Source: Halomonas sp. ALS9 (lineage in GTDB: Bacteria > Pseudomonadota > Gammaproteobacteria > Pseudomonadales > Halomonadaceae). From it: a stretch of DNA of 64,000 bases. This document shows positions 43,431 through 52,598 of this stretch, one piece after another. The stretch spans positions 1-64,000 of the forward strand of contig NZ_LXRG01000011.1 in the NCBI RefSeq assembly GCF_001651035.1, read 5' to 3'. A program made the translations under genes and the position numbers. How positions within the stretch are numbered: the stretch's first letter is position 1; every line of letters starts with the position of its first letter. Below the pieces are notes generated by a model. That model saw nothing but the letters and a program-made list of their open reading frames with translations, was not told where the DNA came from and did no database searches.

Positions 43431-44429
43431 TTATTTTGGCGCTTCGTCCTTCTCACCACCACCTTTCCACGCTAATAAACGTTGCTGTGCATAGCGCACA
43501 AAACCGGCCTGCTGGTAGAGCCGCTTAGCCGGTAAGTTAACCTCATCAACGCCCAGCACCATTTCCTGAACGCCGGCCTGTTGGGCAAGCTCCAGGGCTT
43601 TATTTAACAGCGAACGACCCAAGCCTCTGCCGCGCCAATCCGGTGTAAGTCCCATTAACATTAGCTCCCAGCGGCCAAGCGCCGGGCGCGGCGCAAGCAG
43701 TAACACGCCTACAACGGCACCTTGATAACCAACGGCGTACCAGTGCTGAGGCGCTTGGGGAACCTGCTGATAAAACCCAGCTAACAACTCTTTAACCGAG
43801 AGTACGTCGCGCAGAGGACGGCTATCCAGCGAATCCTGCCCTACTGCGGCCAATAGGCTCAGCTGATCCGCTTGAGAAAGCCCGCCAAATGGCTGCAGTG
43901 ACAGCGGCACCGCTTCATTCATCGCTAAGCGGCGGTCACTGCTACCGGTTAAATACGCCAAGCAGACTAACCGCTGCATAGCGTGTTTAAGCAACAACCC
44001 TTCCGTGTCGGCGTCTTCGCAAGAAAGCTCCAGGTGACACAGGCGAATATTCTGCGTTTTCACCCACTGACGAGCCCTATCTAACAACAAATCGGCGGCC
44101 TCTCCCCCTGCTCTCGACACACCAGCTTTCGGTAACTCTGTCTTTGGTAACCCTGTCTTTGGTAACCCCGTCTTTGGCAGCCACAGCTGCGCCATGTTCA
44201 TGGGCAGGCGTTGCACCCAGATAGCAGCCGTTAGCTGGCCCGCCTCAAGCGTTACCCATAGCCCTTCCCACTCGGCATCTGGCTGATTGTACATTGCCTT
44301 TACTGCAGCGCTCAGAGCGGCTTGAAGCTTAGGGTTATGGGCGGCAGCAAGCTGCAGCAGCGCCTCGCGTCGCTTATCGGGTGGGCAAGGCATTACCTTT
44401 GGGGTGCTTGAAGGATGCTGAGACGTCAT
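43431..44429 (-). CDS. GNAT acetyltransferase with an internal LPKTG-like repeat
   Basis: This is a 332-residue protein. The C-terminal GNAT domain (about 215-325) shows GLTPDWRGRGLGRSLL, the acetyl-CoA loop, and NLPAKRLYQQAGF. The N-terminal half looks like a degenerate second GNAT module. At residues 84-103 a 15-nt DNA repeat encodes LPKTG, LPKTG, LPKTE, LPKAG. This is a slippage-type expansion in a surface loop and not a sortase signal, since the protein is cytosolic. The substrate is unknown. Confidence 0.8.
   Translation of the reverse strand: MTSQHPSSTPKVMPCPPDKRREALLQLAAAHNPKLQAALSAAVKAMYNQPDAEWEGLWVTLEAGQLTAAIWVQRLPMNMAQLWLPKTGLPKTGLPKTELPKAGVSRAGGEAADLLLDRARQWVKTQNIRLCHLELSCEDADTEGLLLKHAMQRLVCLAYLTGSSDRRLAMNEAVPLSLQPFGGLSQADQLSLLAAVGQDSLDSRPLRDVLSVKELLAGFYQQVPQAPQHWYAVGYQGAVVGVLLLAPRPALGRWELMLMGLTPDWRGRGLGRSLLNKALELAQQAGVQEMVLGVDEVNLPAKRLYQQAGFVRYAQQRLLAWKGGGEKDEAPK
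44131..44175. repeat. 15-nt tandem repeat inside the GNAT gene
   Basis: Three units GGTAACYCYGTCTTT, 15 nt each, are followed by a degenerate fourth. Being a multiple of three, copy-number change keeps the reading frame. Confidence 0.85.
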
Positions 44430-44576
44430 GGCTGATCAATCAAATGTAGAGCTCCGAAGGAGTAATAAAGCGTGCTACGTTATTAGCCTACAATTTATAG
44501 CCTTATCCTGACTTCCTAAGCCTTTATACGCCACCCTTATCAGGGCTTATTTCATGTTTTCATGATGGCGATTATC

Positions 44577-44646
44577 TTGAAGAAATCGTCTTGAAGAAAT
44601 CGTTTTGAAGGAATTGTTTTGAAGGAATCGTTCTGAAGGAGTAATC
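44577..44646. repeat. 14-nt tandem repeat array before the response regulator gene
   Basis: Five units of exactly 14 nt follow TTGAAGRAATYGTY. The last unit (CTGAAGGAGTAATC) contains the only AAGGAG upstream of the start at 44655, with 13 bases to the ATG. Confidence 0.85.
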
Positions 44647-44654
44647 AACCCGCC

Positions 44655-45335
44655 ATGCGTATATTGTTGGTAGAAGACGACCCAAGTTTAGCCTCGGGCA
44701 TTCGCTTGGCGTTAAAGCCCGAGCACTTCACGGTGGATCACCTTAGCGATGGTATTACCGCTCTGGCTGCATTAAAGGAAGGCGAACCCTTTGACGTAGT
44801 CATTCTCGACCTGGGGCTGCCACGCATGGATGGCATGCAGGTACTCGAAGCCGTTCGGCGGCAAGGCAATCGCGTGCCTATTTTGGTGTTAACCGCCCGG
44901 GATGCTGTTGACGAACGCATCGCGGGGTTAGATGCGGGTGCCGATGATTATTTAACCAAGCCGTTTGAAGTCGCTGAATTAAAAGCCCGCCTCCGTGCCT
45001 TGTTGCGGCGTAGTAGTGATCAAGTCAACAGTGCCTTGGAGTGCAGAGGAATCCGCCTTGACCCTTTGACCATGCAGGTGAGTTATCAGGGGAAACTTGT
45101 GGCATTATCACGCCGCGAGCTCACCCTACTGCAAGAGTTTATGAGCCACCCTGGGCGAGTATTCACCCGCGATACGCTAACGCGCTTGGTTTATGGCTGG
45201 GATGAAGACGTAGAAAGCAATGCCATTGAAGTCCATGTGCACCACCTCCGGCGCAAATTTTTTCCTAACCTGATTCGCACGCTGCGCGGCATTGGTTACG
45301 TAATGGATAAAGCGGATAAGGATCAGCACCCATGA
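44655..45335 (+). CDS. OmpR-family response regulator (QseB/PmrA-like)
   Basis: This 226-residue regulator has receiver acids E7/D8/D9, phospho-acceptor D52 in ILDLGLPRMDG, and the KPF lysine near 101. The winged helix lies at about 130-220 with EVHVHHLRRKFFPNLIRTLRGIGYV. It is coupled to the histidine kinase by a 4-base ATGA overlap. Targets are unknown. Its ribosome site is part of a tandem repeat array, so expression could vary with repeat number. Confidence 0.92.
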   Translation: MRILLVEDDPSLASGIRLALKPEHFTVDHLSDGITALAALKEGEPFDVVILDLGLPRMDGMQVLEAVRRQGNRVPILVLTARDAVDERIAGLDAGADDYLTKPFEVAELKARLRALLRRSSDQVNSALECRGIRLDPLTMQVSYQGKLVALSRRELTLLQEFMSHPGRVFTRDTLTRLVYGWDEDVESNAIEVHVHHLRRKFFPNLIRTLRGIGYVMDKADKDQHP

Positions 45336-46717
45336 CCTCTATTCGCCAACGCACACTTGGGCTAGCGCTGCTGGTGTTTGGCATTAGCATGCTGGTGATT
45401 GGCTTTATCAGTTATCGCTACGCTGCCCATGAAATTGAAGCGTTGTACGATGCCAGTCTTGAGCAAGACGCGCGTTTATTAGCAGGCCTACTGCAAGCCC
45501 CACTGCCGGATGAGACACGCGGCGCGCTGCTCAGTAGTCTAGAAAATGCCCTTGGGGGTACGGCGAGGTCTGATCGCCGCTTTGCGGGATACCGTGCGGA
45601 TAGTCAGTTGGGCTTCCAACTCTGGGAAGAGGGCCACCTCCTGCTACGCTCGGCCAATGCCCCCGAACCACCTCTGGAGAGTCTCCCCTCAGGCTTCATT
45701 AGTCGCTCTATTGATGAGGTCGAATGGCGCATTTATGTACTTGAAGTCACCCATTCCACTCAGCGAATTGTCGTTAGCGAGCGTGAGGACGTTCGCGGCG
45801 ATATCATAAGAGCGGTTGCACTACGCACATTGATGCCCGACCTCATTGGCCTGCCACTACTGACCGCTCTGCTGTGGTGGTCTATCGGTTGGGGATTAGC
45901 ACCGCTATCACGCATGGCTGAGCAAATTCGCAGCCGTGATCCGCATAATTTGCAGCCCTTAACGCTTAGCCCCCTGCCTCATGAGTTAGACACTATCGCC
46001 GGAGCGCTTAATCGGCTGTTAAAGCGAATCCGCATAATGCGTGTGCGCGAAAAGCGCTTTATTGCCGATGCCGCCCATGAGCTACGCACGCCCTTAGCGG
46101 TTCTTGATCTACACGCTCAGAACGCCTTGACTGCCGATAACCTCGAAGATCGCCAAGAGGCACTCAACCACCTGCGCGGAGGCGTTGCACGAGCCACGCG
46201 TTTGGTCACCCAGCTATTAACGCTGGCTCGCCTGGAGCCTGAAGAGGAGTCCCTGCCCGAGTACCGTACTAGCCACTTGCTTAGTGAAGTGCGAGAAACC
46301 TTGGCCAAACTTTCGCCCCTGGCCGCTGAACGCGAGCAGCAGCTGTTGCTAAACGCGGATGAACAGGCGGATTGGTTAATGCTAGAAGAACCGGGCGCCA
46401 TTGAAACTCTAGTACAGAATTTGGTCGGTAATGCCATCCAACACTCGCCTAATCAAAGTGAAATCAGCATCACACTAGCGATGACATCACAAGGCTTCCA
46501 GTTAATGGTGGATGACCAGGGCCCAGGCATACCGATCAATGAACGCAAAAAAGTGGTTGAGCGTTTTCAGCGTGCTGGCCCCAGCGCAGGATCAGGGTTA
46601 GGACTTTCCATTGTTGAGCGACTGGTCACGCGTCACGGCGGATCCCTACAACTTGATGACGCTCCTCGCGGGGGATTGCGCATACGTATTTCTCTGCAGC
46701 GCCCGAAAGAGGAATAA
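45332..46717 (+). CDS. Sensor histidine kinase (QseC/PmrB-like)
   Basis: This 461-residue membrane kinase has segments at about 9-29 and 170-190 flanking a periplasmic sensor of about 140 residues. A HAMP region follows, then the H-box FIADAAHELRTPLAVL near 250, the N-box VQNLVGNAIQHSP, DDQGPGI and GSGLGLSIVERL. All phosphorylation motifs are present. The signal is unknown. It overlaps the regulator gene by four bases. Confidence 0.92.
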   Translation: MTSIRQRTLGLALLVFGISMLVIGFISYRYAAHEIEALYDASLEQDARLLAGLLQAPLPDETRGALLSSLENALGGTARSDRRFAGYRADSQLGFQLWEEGHLLLRSANAPEPPLESLPSGFISRSIDEVEWRIYVLEVTHSTQRIVVSEREDVRGDIIRAVALRTLMPDLIGLPLLTALLWWSIGWGLAPLSRMAEQIRSRDPHNLQPLTLSPLPHELDTIAGALNRLLKRIRIMRVREKRFIADAAHELRTPLAVLDLHAQNALTADNLEDRQEALNHLRGGVARATRLVTQLLTLARLEPEEESLPEYRTSHLLSEVRETLAKLSPLAAEREQQLLLNADEQADWLMLEEPGAIETLVQNLVGNAIQHSPNQSEISITLAMTSQGFQLMVDDQGPGIPINERKKVVERFQRAGPSAGSGLGLSIVERLVTRHGGSLQLDDAPRGGLRIRISLQRPKEE

Positions 46718-46849
46718 CACTTTCTTTGTGTACTAAGCGGCGTTTTATGACTCTCTTAAGATTGCGATAAGAATTGCGTGCAACTGTGGAGATGCATGGT
46801 GAGCCAGATACCAACGGCTCGCCCTTTTCTCCACATGGAGGTTCCCCTG

Positions 46850-47449
46850 ATGAACCAAGTCACCTTTTCACATAAACCCTTAATTCAACTGAGCTCAGCG
46901 CCACTACTCGCCATGCCAGCAGCGCGTCGGCTACTGCCTACCAGCCCTGCCATGACCGTGCTGACCGATTTTTCCCAAGTAGCGCCTCAATCGGTTGATG
47001 CCGATACCCCTATCGATGAGGCTCATCATAAGATGCGTTATAGCGGTGTAAGACTGCTATTCGTCATGGATCACCAAGCGCACTGTGTCGGCATTATTAC
47101 CTCCAAAGAGATGATTGGCACCCGGCGTATTAATTTAGCCATGCAGCAGCGCAATCTCTCGCGTGAAGATATAACGGCGGAAATGATTATGACCCCGTGG
47201 CACAAGCTCAGCGCCATGCCCGTCGCCCAGCTGGCCTCGCTGACAATTGAGGACTTGGTGATGTCGATGGAAGCGTTCACCGAGCAACACCTGTTAATCA
47301 CCGAGCAAAATGATCACCATGAACTTAGAATTCGCGGCATTATTTCGGCCAGCGATATACAGAGTGCAGTGGATAAAGAGATTAACCCAGTGCCCAGAGC
47401 GAAGAGCTTCGCGGAGATTTGCCAGGTCATTACCGGCCACGACCTATAA
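46850..47449 (+). CDS. CBS-domain protein
   Basis: This 199-residue protein has a pair of CBS motifs (about 55-115 and 120-185), seen in VDADTPIDEAHHKMRYSGVRLLFVMD, read here in short parts, and GIISASDIQS. CBS pairs bind adenine nucleotides. No catalytic domain is attached, so it is a stand-alone sensor or regulator. The ATG at 46850 follows GGAGG by seven bases. It lies 132 nt after the kinase and is followed by a strong terminator. Confidence 0.8.
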   Translation: MNQVTFSHKPLIQLSSAPLLAMPAARRLLPTSPAMTVLTDFSQVAPQSVDADTPIDEAHHKMRYSGVRLLFVMDHQAHCVGIITSKEMIGTRRINLAMQQRNLSREDITAEMIMTPWHKLSAMPVAQLASLTIEDLVMSMEAFTEQHLLITEQNDHHELRIRGIISASDIQSAVDKEINPVPRAKSFAEICQVITGHDL

Positions 47450-47505
47450 CACTTCATCGCTGACCGTTTTAAGTTAATCGCCTTTAACTGCCGGATGCAT
47501 AAAGC

Positions 47506-47543
47506 AAAACGCCCTTCACCGATTCCTCGGTGAAGGGCGTTTT
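47506..47543. terminator. Bidirectional terminator between the CBS gene and nhaD
   Basis: AAAACGCCCTTCACCGA pairs perfectly with TCGGTGAAGGGCGTTTT around TTCC. A-tract and T-tract flank the stem, so it can stop both converging transcripts. Confidence 0.92.
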
Positions 47544-47567
47544 AGGTTTTAACGCACCTAACGCTGT

Positions 47568-49034
47568 CTAGAATAAACCGGCGTTAATCCAAAGATGCGT
47601 CGCAATGCTGGCAGCATAGCCCAATAAAATGGCCGGCACCCAGCGCAGGTGAACGGCAAAGGTATAGATGCCGCGTGCCTGGCCCATAAGGGCGACACCC
47701 GCAGCGGAGCCCATGGAAAGCAAACTACCCCCGACACCGGCGGTAAGGGTAATCAACAGCCAGTTCCCCTCGCTCATATCCGGGGCCATAGAAAGCACCG
47801 CAAACATCACCGGGATGTTATCGACGACGGCCGAGATAAGCCCCAGTACCACGTTCGCCCACACCGGGTTCCAACTGCCGTAGAGCGTTTCGGAAAGCAG
47901 GCTGAGATAGCCCATAAAGCCAAGGCCACCTACGCACATGACTACCCCATAGAAGAACAGCAGTGTGTCCCACTCGGAGCGCGCGATACGGCTAAAAATA
48001 TCAAAGGGAACGACGCTGCCAAGCTGCTCCAGCTTCTTCCAGTCACCCCGGCGGGAGTAGCGCTCGCGCTTGCGTTCAAGCGAACGTGGCAGGCTGCGGC
48101 GCAGGTAGTAGCCAAAGAACTGCAACAGGCCCAAACCAAACATCATGCCCATGGCAGGCGGTAAATAGAGAACTGAGTGACACAGTACCGAGATGGCCAC
48201 GGTGATTAAAAACAGCACGATAATGCGCCGCGCGCCACGCTTGAGCCAGACGTTTTCCTTAAGCGAGGCAGGCTGACGGTTAACAATAAAGAAGTTCATG
48301 ATGACCGCAGGCACCATGAAATTAACTATCGCGGGAAGCAGCAGCGCAAAGAAGCCTTCGAACGGTACTTGTCCTGCCTGCCACACCATCAGTGTGGTGA
48401 TATCGCCAAACGGACTGAAGGCACCACCCGCGTTAGAGGCGACCACCACGTTCACGCAGCAAAGGCCGATAAACTTATTGTCACCTTCGGCCACTTTGAG
48501 TACCACAGCACACATCAGCATGGCGGTGGTCATATTGTTGGCGATCGCCGAAATACCGAAGGCCATCACACCGGTAATCCAGAATAGCGTGCGGTAGCTG
48601 AAACCTTTACGCACCAGCCAGGAACGCAGCGCATCAAATACCCGACGCTCCTCCATGGCGTTGATATAGGTCATCGCGACCAGCAAAAACAGCAGTAGTT
48701 CGGCGTACTCAAGCAGTGTTTCACGGAAGGCGGTTTCCGCCTCTTCCGGCATCCCCGCTTGTACATAAACCCAAGCCACTAGCCCCCAGATAAGCCCCGC
48801 AGCGACCAGTACCGGCTTAGACTTACGCATATGCAGTAGCTCTTCACTCATCACCAACGCGTAGGCGAGCACGAAGATCACGACAGAAGAGATACCGGCA
48901 AGCGAAAGAGTAAGATCAAGGGGCCCGGCGGCGGCATAAGAGAGGGAAGGAAAAACAAACAGACAGCAGGCGAGCAACAGCCAAGCGACCCGGCTGGCAT
49001 ATTGCCGGGTTACGAGGACGTTTGGTGGTTTCAT
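47568..49034 (-). CDS. nhaD: Na+/H+ antiporter NhaD
   Basis: This 488-residue inner-membrane antiporter expels sodium in exchange for protons, important in halophiles and alkaliphiles. It has an N-terminal signal-like segment, about twelve membrane helices, and conserved polar stretches AIANNMTTAMLMCAV and NAGGAFSPFGDITTLMVW. The late VVDNIPVMFA helix is also characteristic. The ATG at 49034 is used; a TTG five codons upstream is possible. No clear ribosome site is visible for either. Confidence 0.93.
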   Translation of the reverse strand: MKPPNVLVTRQYASRVAWLLLACCLFVFPSLSYAAAGPLDLTLSLAGISSVVIFVLAYALVMSEELLHMRKSKPVLVAAGLIWGLVAWVYVQAGMPEEAETAFRETLLEYAELLLFLLVAMTYINAMEERRVFDALRSWLVRKGFSYRTLFWITGVMAFGISAIANNMTTAMLMCAVVLKVAEGDNKFIGLCCVNVVVASNAGGAFSPFGDITTLMVWQAGQVPFEGFFALLLPAIVNFMVPAVIMNFFIVNRQPASLKENVWLKRGARRIIVLFLITVAISVLCHSVLYLPPAMGMMFGLGLLQFFGYYLRRSLPRSLERKRERYSRRGDWKKLEQLGSVVPFDIFSRIARSEWDTLLFFYGVVMCVGGLGFMGYLSLLSETLYGSWNPVWANVVLGLISAVVDNIPVMFAVLSMAPDMSEGNWLLITLTAGVGGSLLSMGSAAGVALMGQARGIYTFAVHLRWVPAILLGYAASIATHLWINAGLF

Positions 49035-49192
49035 AGCAATGTTATCCAATCAGAAGGGAGGGAAGACCGCCACGATCATAAGCACCCTAACCACATGCTG
49101 CAACGCAACGGTTGCGCATAAGATGCGACTTATCGCCGCATCTTGTAAAGCATTTTTATGGGTTTAACTAAAACGAAAGTCTGACGCCTCAA

Positions 49193-51019
49193 TCACTCCA
49201 CCGTGACACTTTTGGCTAGGTTGCGAGGTTGGTCGACATCGGTGCCTTTTAAGACCGCCACATGGTAACTCAACAGCTGTAACGGCAGGGTATACAGCAG
49301 CGGCGCCAGCGCTTCGTGGATGTGGGGCAGGGTCAGTACACGAATATCTTCCTGGGCGTCGATCCCCACACTCTCATCGGCAAACACAAACAGCTGGCCG
49401 CCGCGGGCGCGGACTTCCTGAAGGTTGGATTTAAGCTTTTCCAGCAGGTCATCGTTGGGGGCGACCGAAATCACTGGCATTTCGCTGTCCACCAGCGCCA
49501 GCGGGCCATGCTTTAACTCCCCGGCGGGGTAAGCCTCGGCATGGATATAGGAGATCTCTTTGAGCTTAAGTGCGCCTTCCAGGGCAATCGGGTAGTGGGC
49601 ACCGCGCCCCAGAAACAGCGCGTGATGTTTTTCAGCAAACGCCTGGGAAAGCGCTTCAATTTGGCTATCCAGCGCCAGCACCTGCTGGCACACCTCGGGC
49701 AGCGAGCGCAGCGCAGCGATAATATCCGGGTATTCAGCCTGATCTTTGGCTTTACTCACCGAAAGCGTTAGCAGCATTAGCGCTACCAGCTGGGTGGTAA
49801 AGGCTTTGGTCGAGGCGACACCAATTTCAGGGCCTGCGCGGGTCATAAGGGTAATATCCGACTCACGCACCAGCGAACTACCCGGCACGTTACAGATCGC
49901 CAGCGAGCCTACATAGTTGAGGGTTTTAGCGAAGCGAAGCGCGGCCAGTGTATCGGCGGTCTCGCCGGATTGGGAGAGGCTGATAAACAGCGTACCTTCA
50001 GGCACCACCGGATGGCGGTAGCGATATTCAGAAGCAACCTCGACCTGCACCGGTACGCCTGCGTAACGCTCTAGCCAGTATCGCGCCACTAGCCCTGCAT
50101 GATAGCTGGTGCCGCAGGCAATAATATGCACATGGCGAGTACGCTGGAAAAGCGCCTGGGCATCCGGGCCAAAACTTTCGACCAACACGCTTTGGGCGCT
50201 CAGCCGACCCTCTAATGCTGCCTCGATAACCGTTGGCTGCTCAAAGATTTCCTTAAGCATATAGTGACGGTATTCGCCCTTACTAGCCGCGCCATCGCCG
50301 TGCTCAAAGGTATGAATAGGACGCTTTACGTCGTTACCGTCGCGATCCACAATGCGAATGGTGCCCTGCTCGCGAAGCTCAACCAAATCGCCCTCTTCAA
50401 GGTAAATAAAGCGATCGGTCACCGGCAGTAGCGCCAGCGGGTCAGAAGCTAAAAAGGCTTCGTTAATACCTACACCGACTACCAGCGGGCTGCCTTGGCG
50501 AGCACCGACCACCACACCCGGCTCCTTGGCGCTCATCACACCCAACGCGTAAGCACCGCCTAAACCGTTTACGATCTGTTGGGTAGCAGCAAACAGGCTG
50601 AATCCATCTTTCAGCTTCTCAGCGAGTAAGTGAGCAATCACTTCAGTATCGGTTTCGGAGCTGAACGAGTAACCGTTACGCTGCAGGCTATCTTTTATGT
50701 GTTCGTAGTTCTCAATAATACCGTTATGAACAACGGCAATCTGATCACTGCTATGATGCGGATGGGCATTGGCCTCAGAGGGTTTACCGTGAGTGGCCCA
50801 GCGAGTGTGGGCAATCCCCGACAAACCCGGTAGTGCCGAGGCCTCCAGCTGTGCAGCCAGCGCCGCGACTTTACCAAGCGCCCGGTGGCGAGTTAATACG
50901 CCGTCACTGAACACTGTCATACCGGCCGAATCGTAGCCGCGATACTCCAGGCGCCTCAGTCCTTCTAATAAAATTTCTTGGACGTTGCGCTGGGCAACGG
51001 CGGCCACAATGCCACACAT
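49193..51019 (-). CDS. glmS: Glutamine-fructose-6-phosphate aminotransferase
   Basis: This enzyme makes glucosamine-6-phosphate, the entry to peptidoglycan and LPS precursors. The 608 residues begin MCGIVAAVAQR; Cys2 is the glutaminase nucleophile. The N-terminal domain keeps THGKPSEANAHPH. Two SIS domains follow, with ISQSGETADTLAAL and the C-terminal NLAKSVTVE. It lies downstream of glmU on the same strand, separated by 207 nt that hold a repeat array. Confidence 0.96.
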   Translation of the reverse strand: MCGIVAAVAQRNVQEILLEGLRRLEYRGYDSAGMTVFSDGVLTRHRALGKVAALAAQLEASALPGLSGIAHTRWATHGKPSEANAHPHHSSDQIAVVHNGIIENYEHIKDSLQRNGYSFSSETDTEVIAHLLAEKLKDGFSLFAATQQIVNGLGGAYALGVMSAKEPGVVVGARQGSPLVVGVGINEAFLASDPLALLPVTDRFIYLEEGDLVELREQGTIRIVDRDGNDVKRPIHTFEHGDGAASKGEYRHYMLKEIFEQPTVIEAALEGRLSAQSVLVESFGPDAQALFQRTRHVHIIACGTSYHAGLVARYWLERYAGVPVQVEVASEYRYRHPVVPEGTLFISLSQSGETADTLAALRFAKTLNYVGSLAICNVPGSSLVRESDITLMTRAGPEIGVASTKAFTTQLVALMLLTLSVSKAKDQAEYPDIIAALRSLPEVCQQVLALDSQIEALSQAFAEKHHALFLGRGAHYPIALEGALKLKEISYIHAEAYPAGELKHGPLALVDSEMPVISVAPNDDLLEKLKSNLQEVRARGGQLFVFADESVGIDAQEDIRVLTLPHIHEALAPLLYTLPLQLLSYHVAVLKGTDVDQPRNLAKSVTVE

Positions 51020-51133
51020 AGCTACTCTCCTAGGTTATTAACCAGAGCCCTTACAAAAGTTCTACCAATCCGCAGAACGGTAAATCAACCGCCTGCGAAT
51101 ATAAATACGGCTTTTTAATGATGCTTAGGGCTA

Positions 51134-51205
51134 TTTTAAGGACTCTTTTAAGAGCTCTTTTAAAAACTCTTTTAGAACTGCTTTAGAGCGATTTTAAAAA
51201 CTTAC
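51134..51205. repeat. 12-nt repeat array between glmU and glmS
   Basis: Four consecutive 12-nt units of the form TTTTAARRRCTC are followed by two or three degenerate ones. The array lies in the glmU-glmS spacer, about 115 nt before glmS. Confidence 0.65.
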
Positions 51206-51226
51206 TTTAAGCGCTTGCTATCAGCA

Positions 51227-52597
51227 CTATGGCTCTTCGTGCTTGCAAGGGCGCAACCAGTCAATTTTTTCTAGCTGGCGACTACGGGTGACTGCCAGGG
51301 CGTAATCGGTGACATCTTTGGCAATCGTGGAACCTGCCCCGACAGTGGCGCCTTTGCCTATGGTGACAGGCGCCACCAGCGCAGAATTCGAGCCAATAAA
51401 GGCATTATCACCAATCTCAGTATGGTGCTTATTAGCCCCGTCGTAGTTACAGGTAATGGTGCCTGCTCCCACATTCACATCCCGTCCTAAGCGTGCATCC
51501 CCAACGTAGCTTAGGTGATTAATCTTGCTGCCCTCACCCACATCGGCGTTTTTGGTTTCGACAAAATTGCCCACTTTGGCTTTTACCGCTAGCCGCGTGC
51601 CGGGGCGTAACCGGGCAAAGGGGCCAATCTGGTTGAGGCCCGCAGCCACGGTGCGTTCTATCACGCTATGGGTATCTACCACGCTCTGGGCACCAATAGT
51701 GCTGTTTTTAATCACGCAGTAAGGGCCAACCCGCACGCCTTCGCCTAGCTCAACGTCGCCTTCAAACACGCAGCCCACATCAATAAACACATCGTGGCCG
51801 CAGGTCAGGCGCCCACGCACATCGAGACGTTCAGGGTCAGCAAGGGCCACCCCCTGCGCCATTAACTTATCGGCCAATTGGCGCTGATAAAAACGCTCCA
51901 AGCGAGCCATTTGTGCCCGGTTGTTGACGCCTTCCACTTCAACGGTGGTGGCCGGTTGGACAGTGCAAACTTTGATGCCCTCATCTGCAGCCATGGCGAT
52001 CACATCGGTCAAGTAGTACTCGCCCTGCGCGTTCTCAGCGGAAAGTTGCGGTAACCAGCGTTTTAGCTGGGCGCTGGTCATGGCCATAATGCCGGTATTG
52101 CATTCGGTGATAGCAAGCTGGGCACTGCTGGCATCTTTTTGCTCAACAATCGCCACGGCATCGCCCGCCTCATTGCGCTCGATCCGCCCATAGCCAGTGG
52201 GGTCAGCTAGCGTTACCGTTAATAGCCCCATGTGCTGCTCATCCACATAGGCTAATAGTTCGCTCAGCGATTCCCGCTGCAGCAAGGGAACGTCACCGTA
52301 AAGGACTAACACCTTGCCGCTCCCCAACTGCTCAAGCGCTTGAGCCACCGCGTGCCCAGTGCCCTTCTGCTCGGCCTGGACGGCAAACTGCACGGCATTG
52401 TCTGTCAGCGCTTCGCGCAGCTGGTCAGCGCCATGACCAATCACCACATGGGTTCTGTCAGGCTGCAACCCAGAAGCTGTATCCAGCACATGCTGCACCA
52501 TAGGCTTGCCTGCCAAGGGGTGAAGCACCTTAGGAATTTGCGAATGCATCCGTGTGCCTTTACCCGCGGCGAGAATGACAATATCCAGTTCTTGCAT
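51227..52597 (-). CDS. glmU: Bifunctional GlmU (acetyltransferase/uridyltransferase)
   Basis: This enzyme makes UDP-N-acetylglucosamine. The 456 residues equal E. coli GlmU when started at the ATG at 52597, which is six bases after AGGTGA and one base after the apbE stop. The N-terminal pyrophosphorylase motif is LAAGKGTRMHSQIPKVLHPL. The C-terminal left-handed beta-helix carries the hexapeptide repeats and the active-site NYDGANKHHTEIGD. It is translationally linked to apbE. Confidence 0.96.
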   Translation of the reverse strand: MQELDIVILAAGKGTRMHSQIPKVLHPLAGKPMVQHVLDTASGLQPDRTHVVIGHGADQLREALTDNAVQFAVQAEQKGTGHAVAQALEQLGSGKVLVLYGDVPLLQRESLSELLAYVDEQHMGLLTVTLADPTGYGRIERNEAGDAVAIVEQKDASSAQLAITECNTGIMAMTSAQLKRWLPQLSAENAQGEYYLTDVIAMAADEGIKVCTVQPATTVEVEGVNNRAQMARLERFYQRQLADKLMAQGVALADPERLDVRGRLTCGHDVFIDVGCVFEGDVELGEGVRVGPYCVIKNSTIGAQSVVDTHSVIERTVAAGLNQIGPFARLRPGTRLAVKAKVGNFVETKNADVGEGSKINHLSYVGDARLGRDVNVGAGTITCNYDGANKHHTEIGDNAFIGSNSALVAPVTIGKGATVGAGSTIAKDVTDYALAVTRSRQLEKIDWLRPCKHEEP

Positions 52598-52598
52598 G

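Noticed and set aside
44131-44175. LPKTG sortase signals in the GNAT protein
   Set aside because: The motif is internal and repeated through a DNA expansion. There is no signal peptide, no following membrane segment and no basic tail, and the organism type is Gram-negative.
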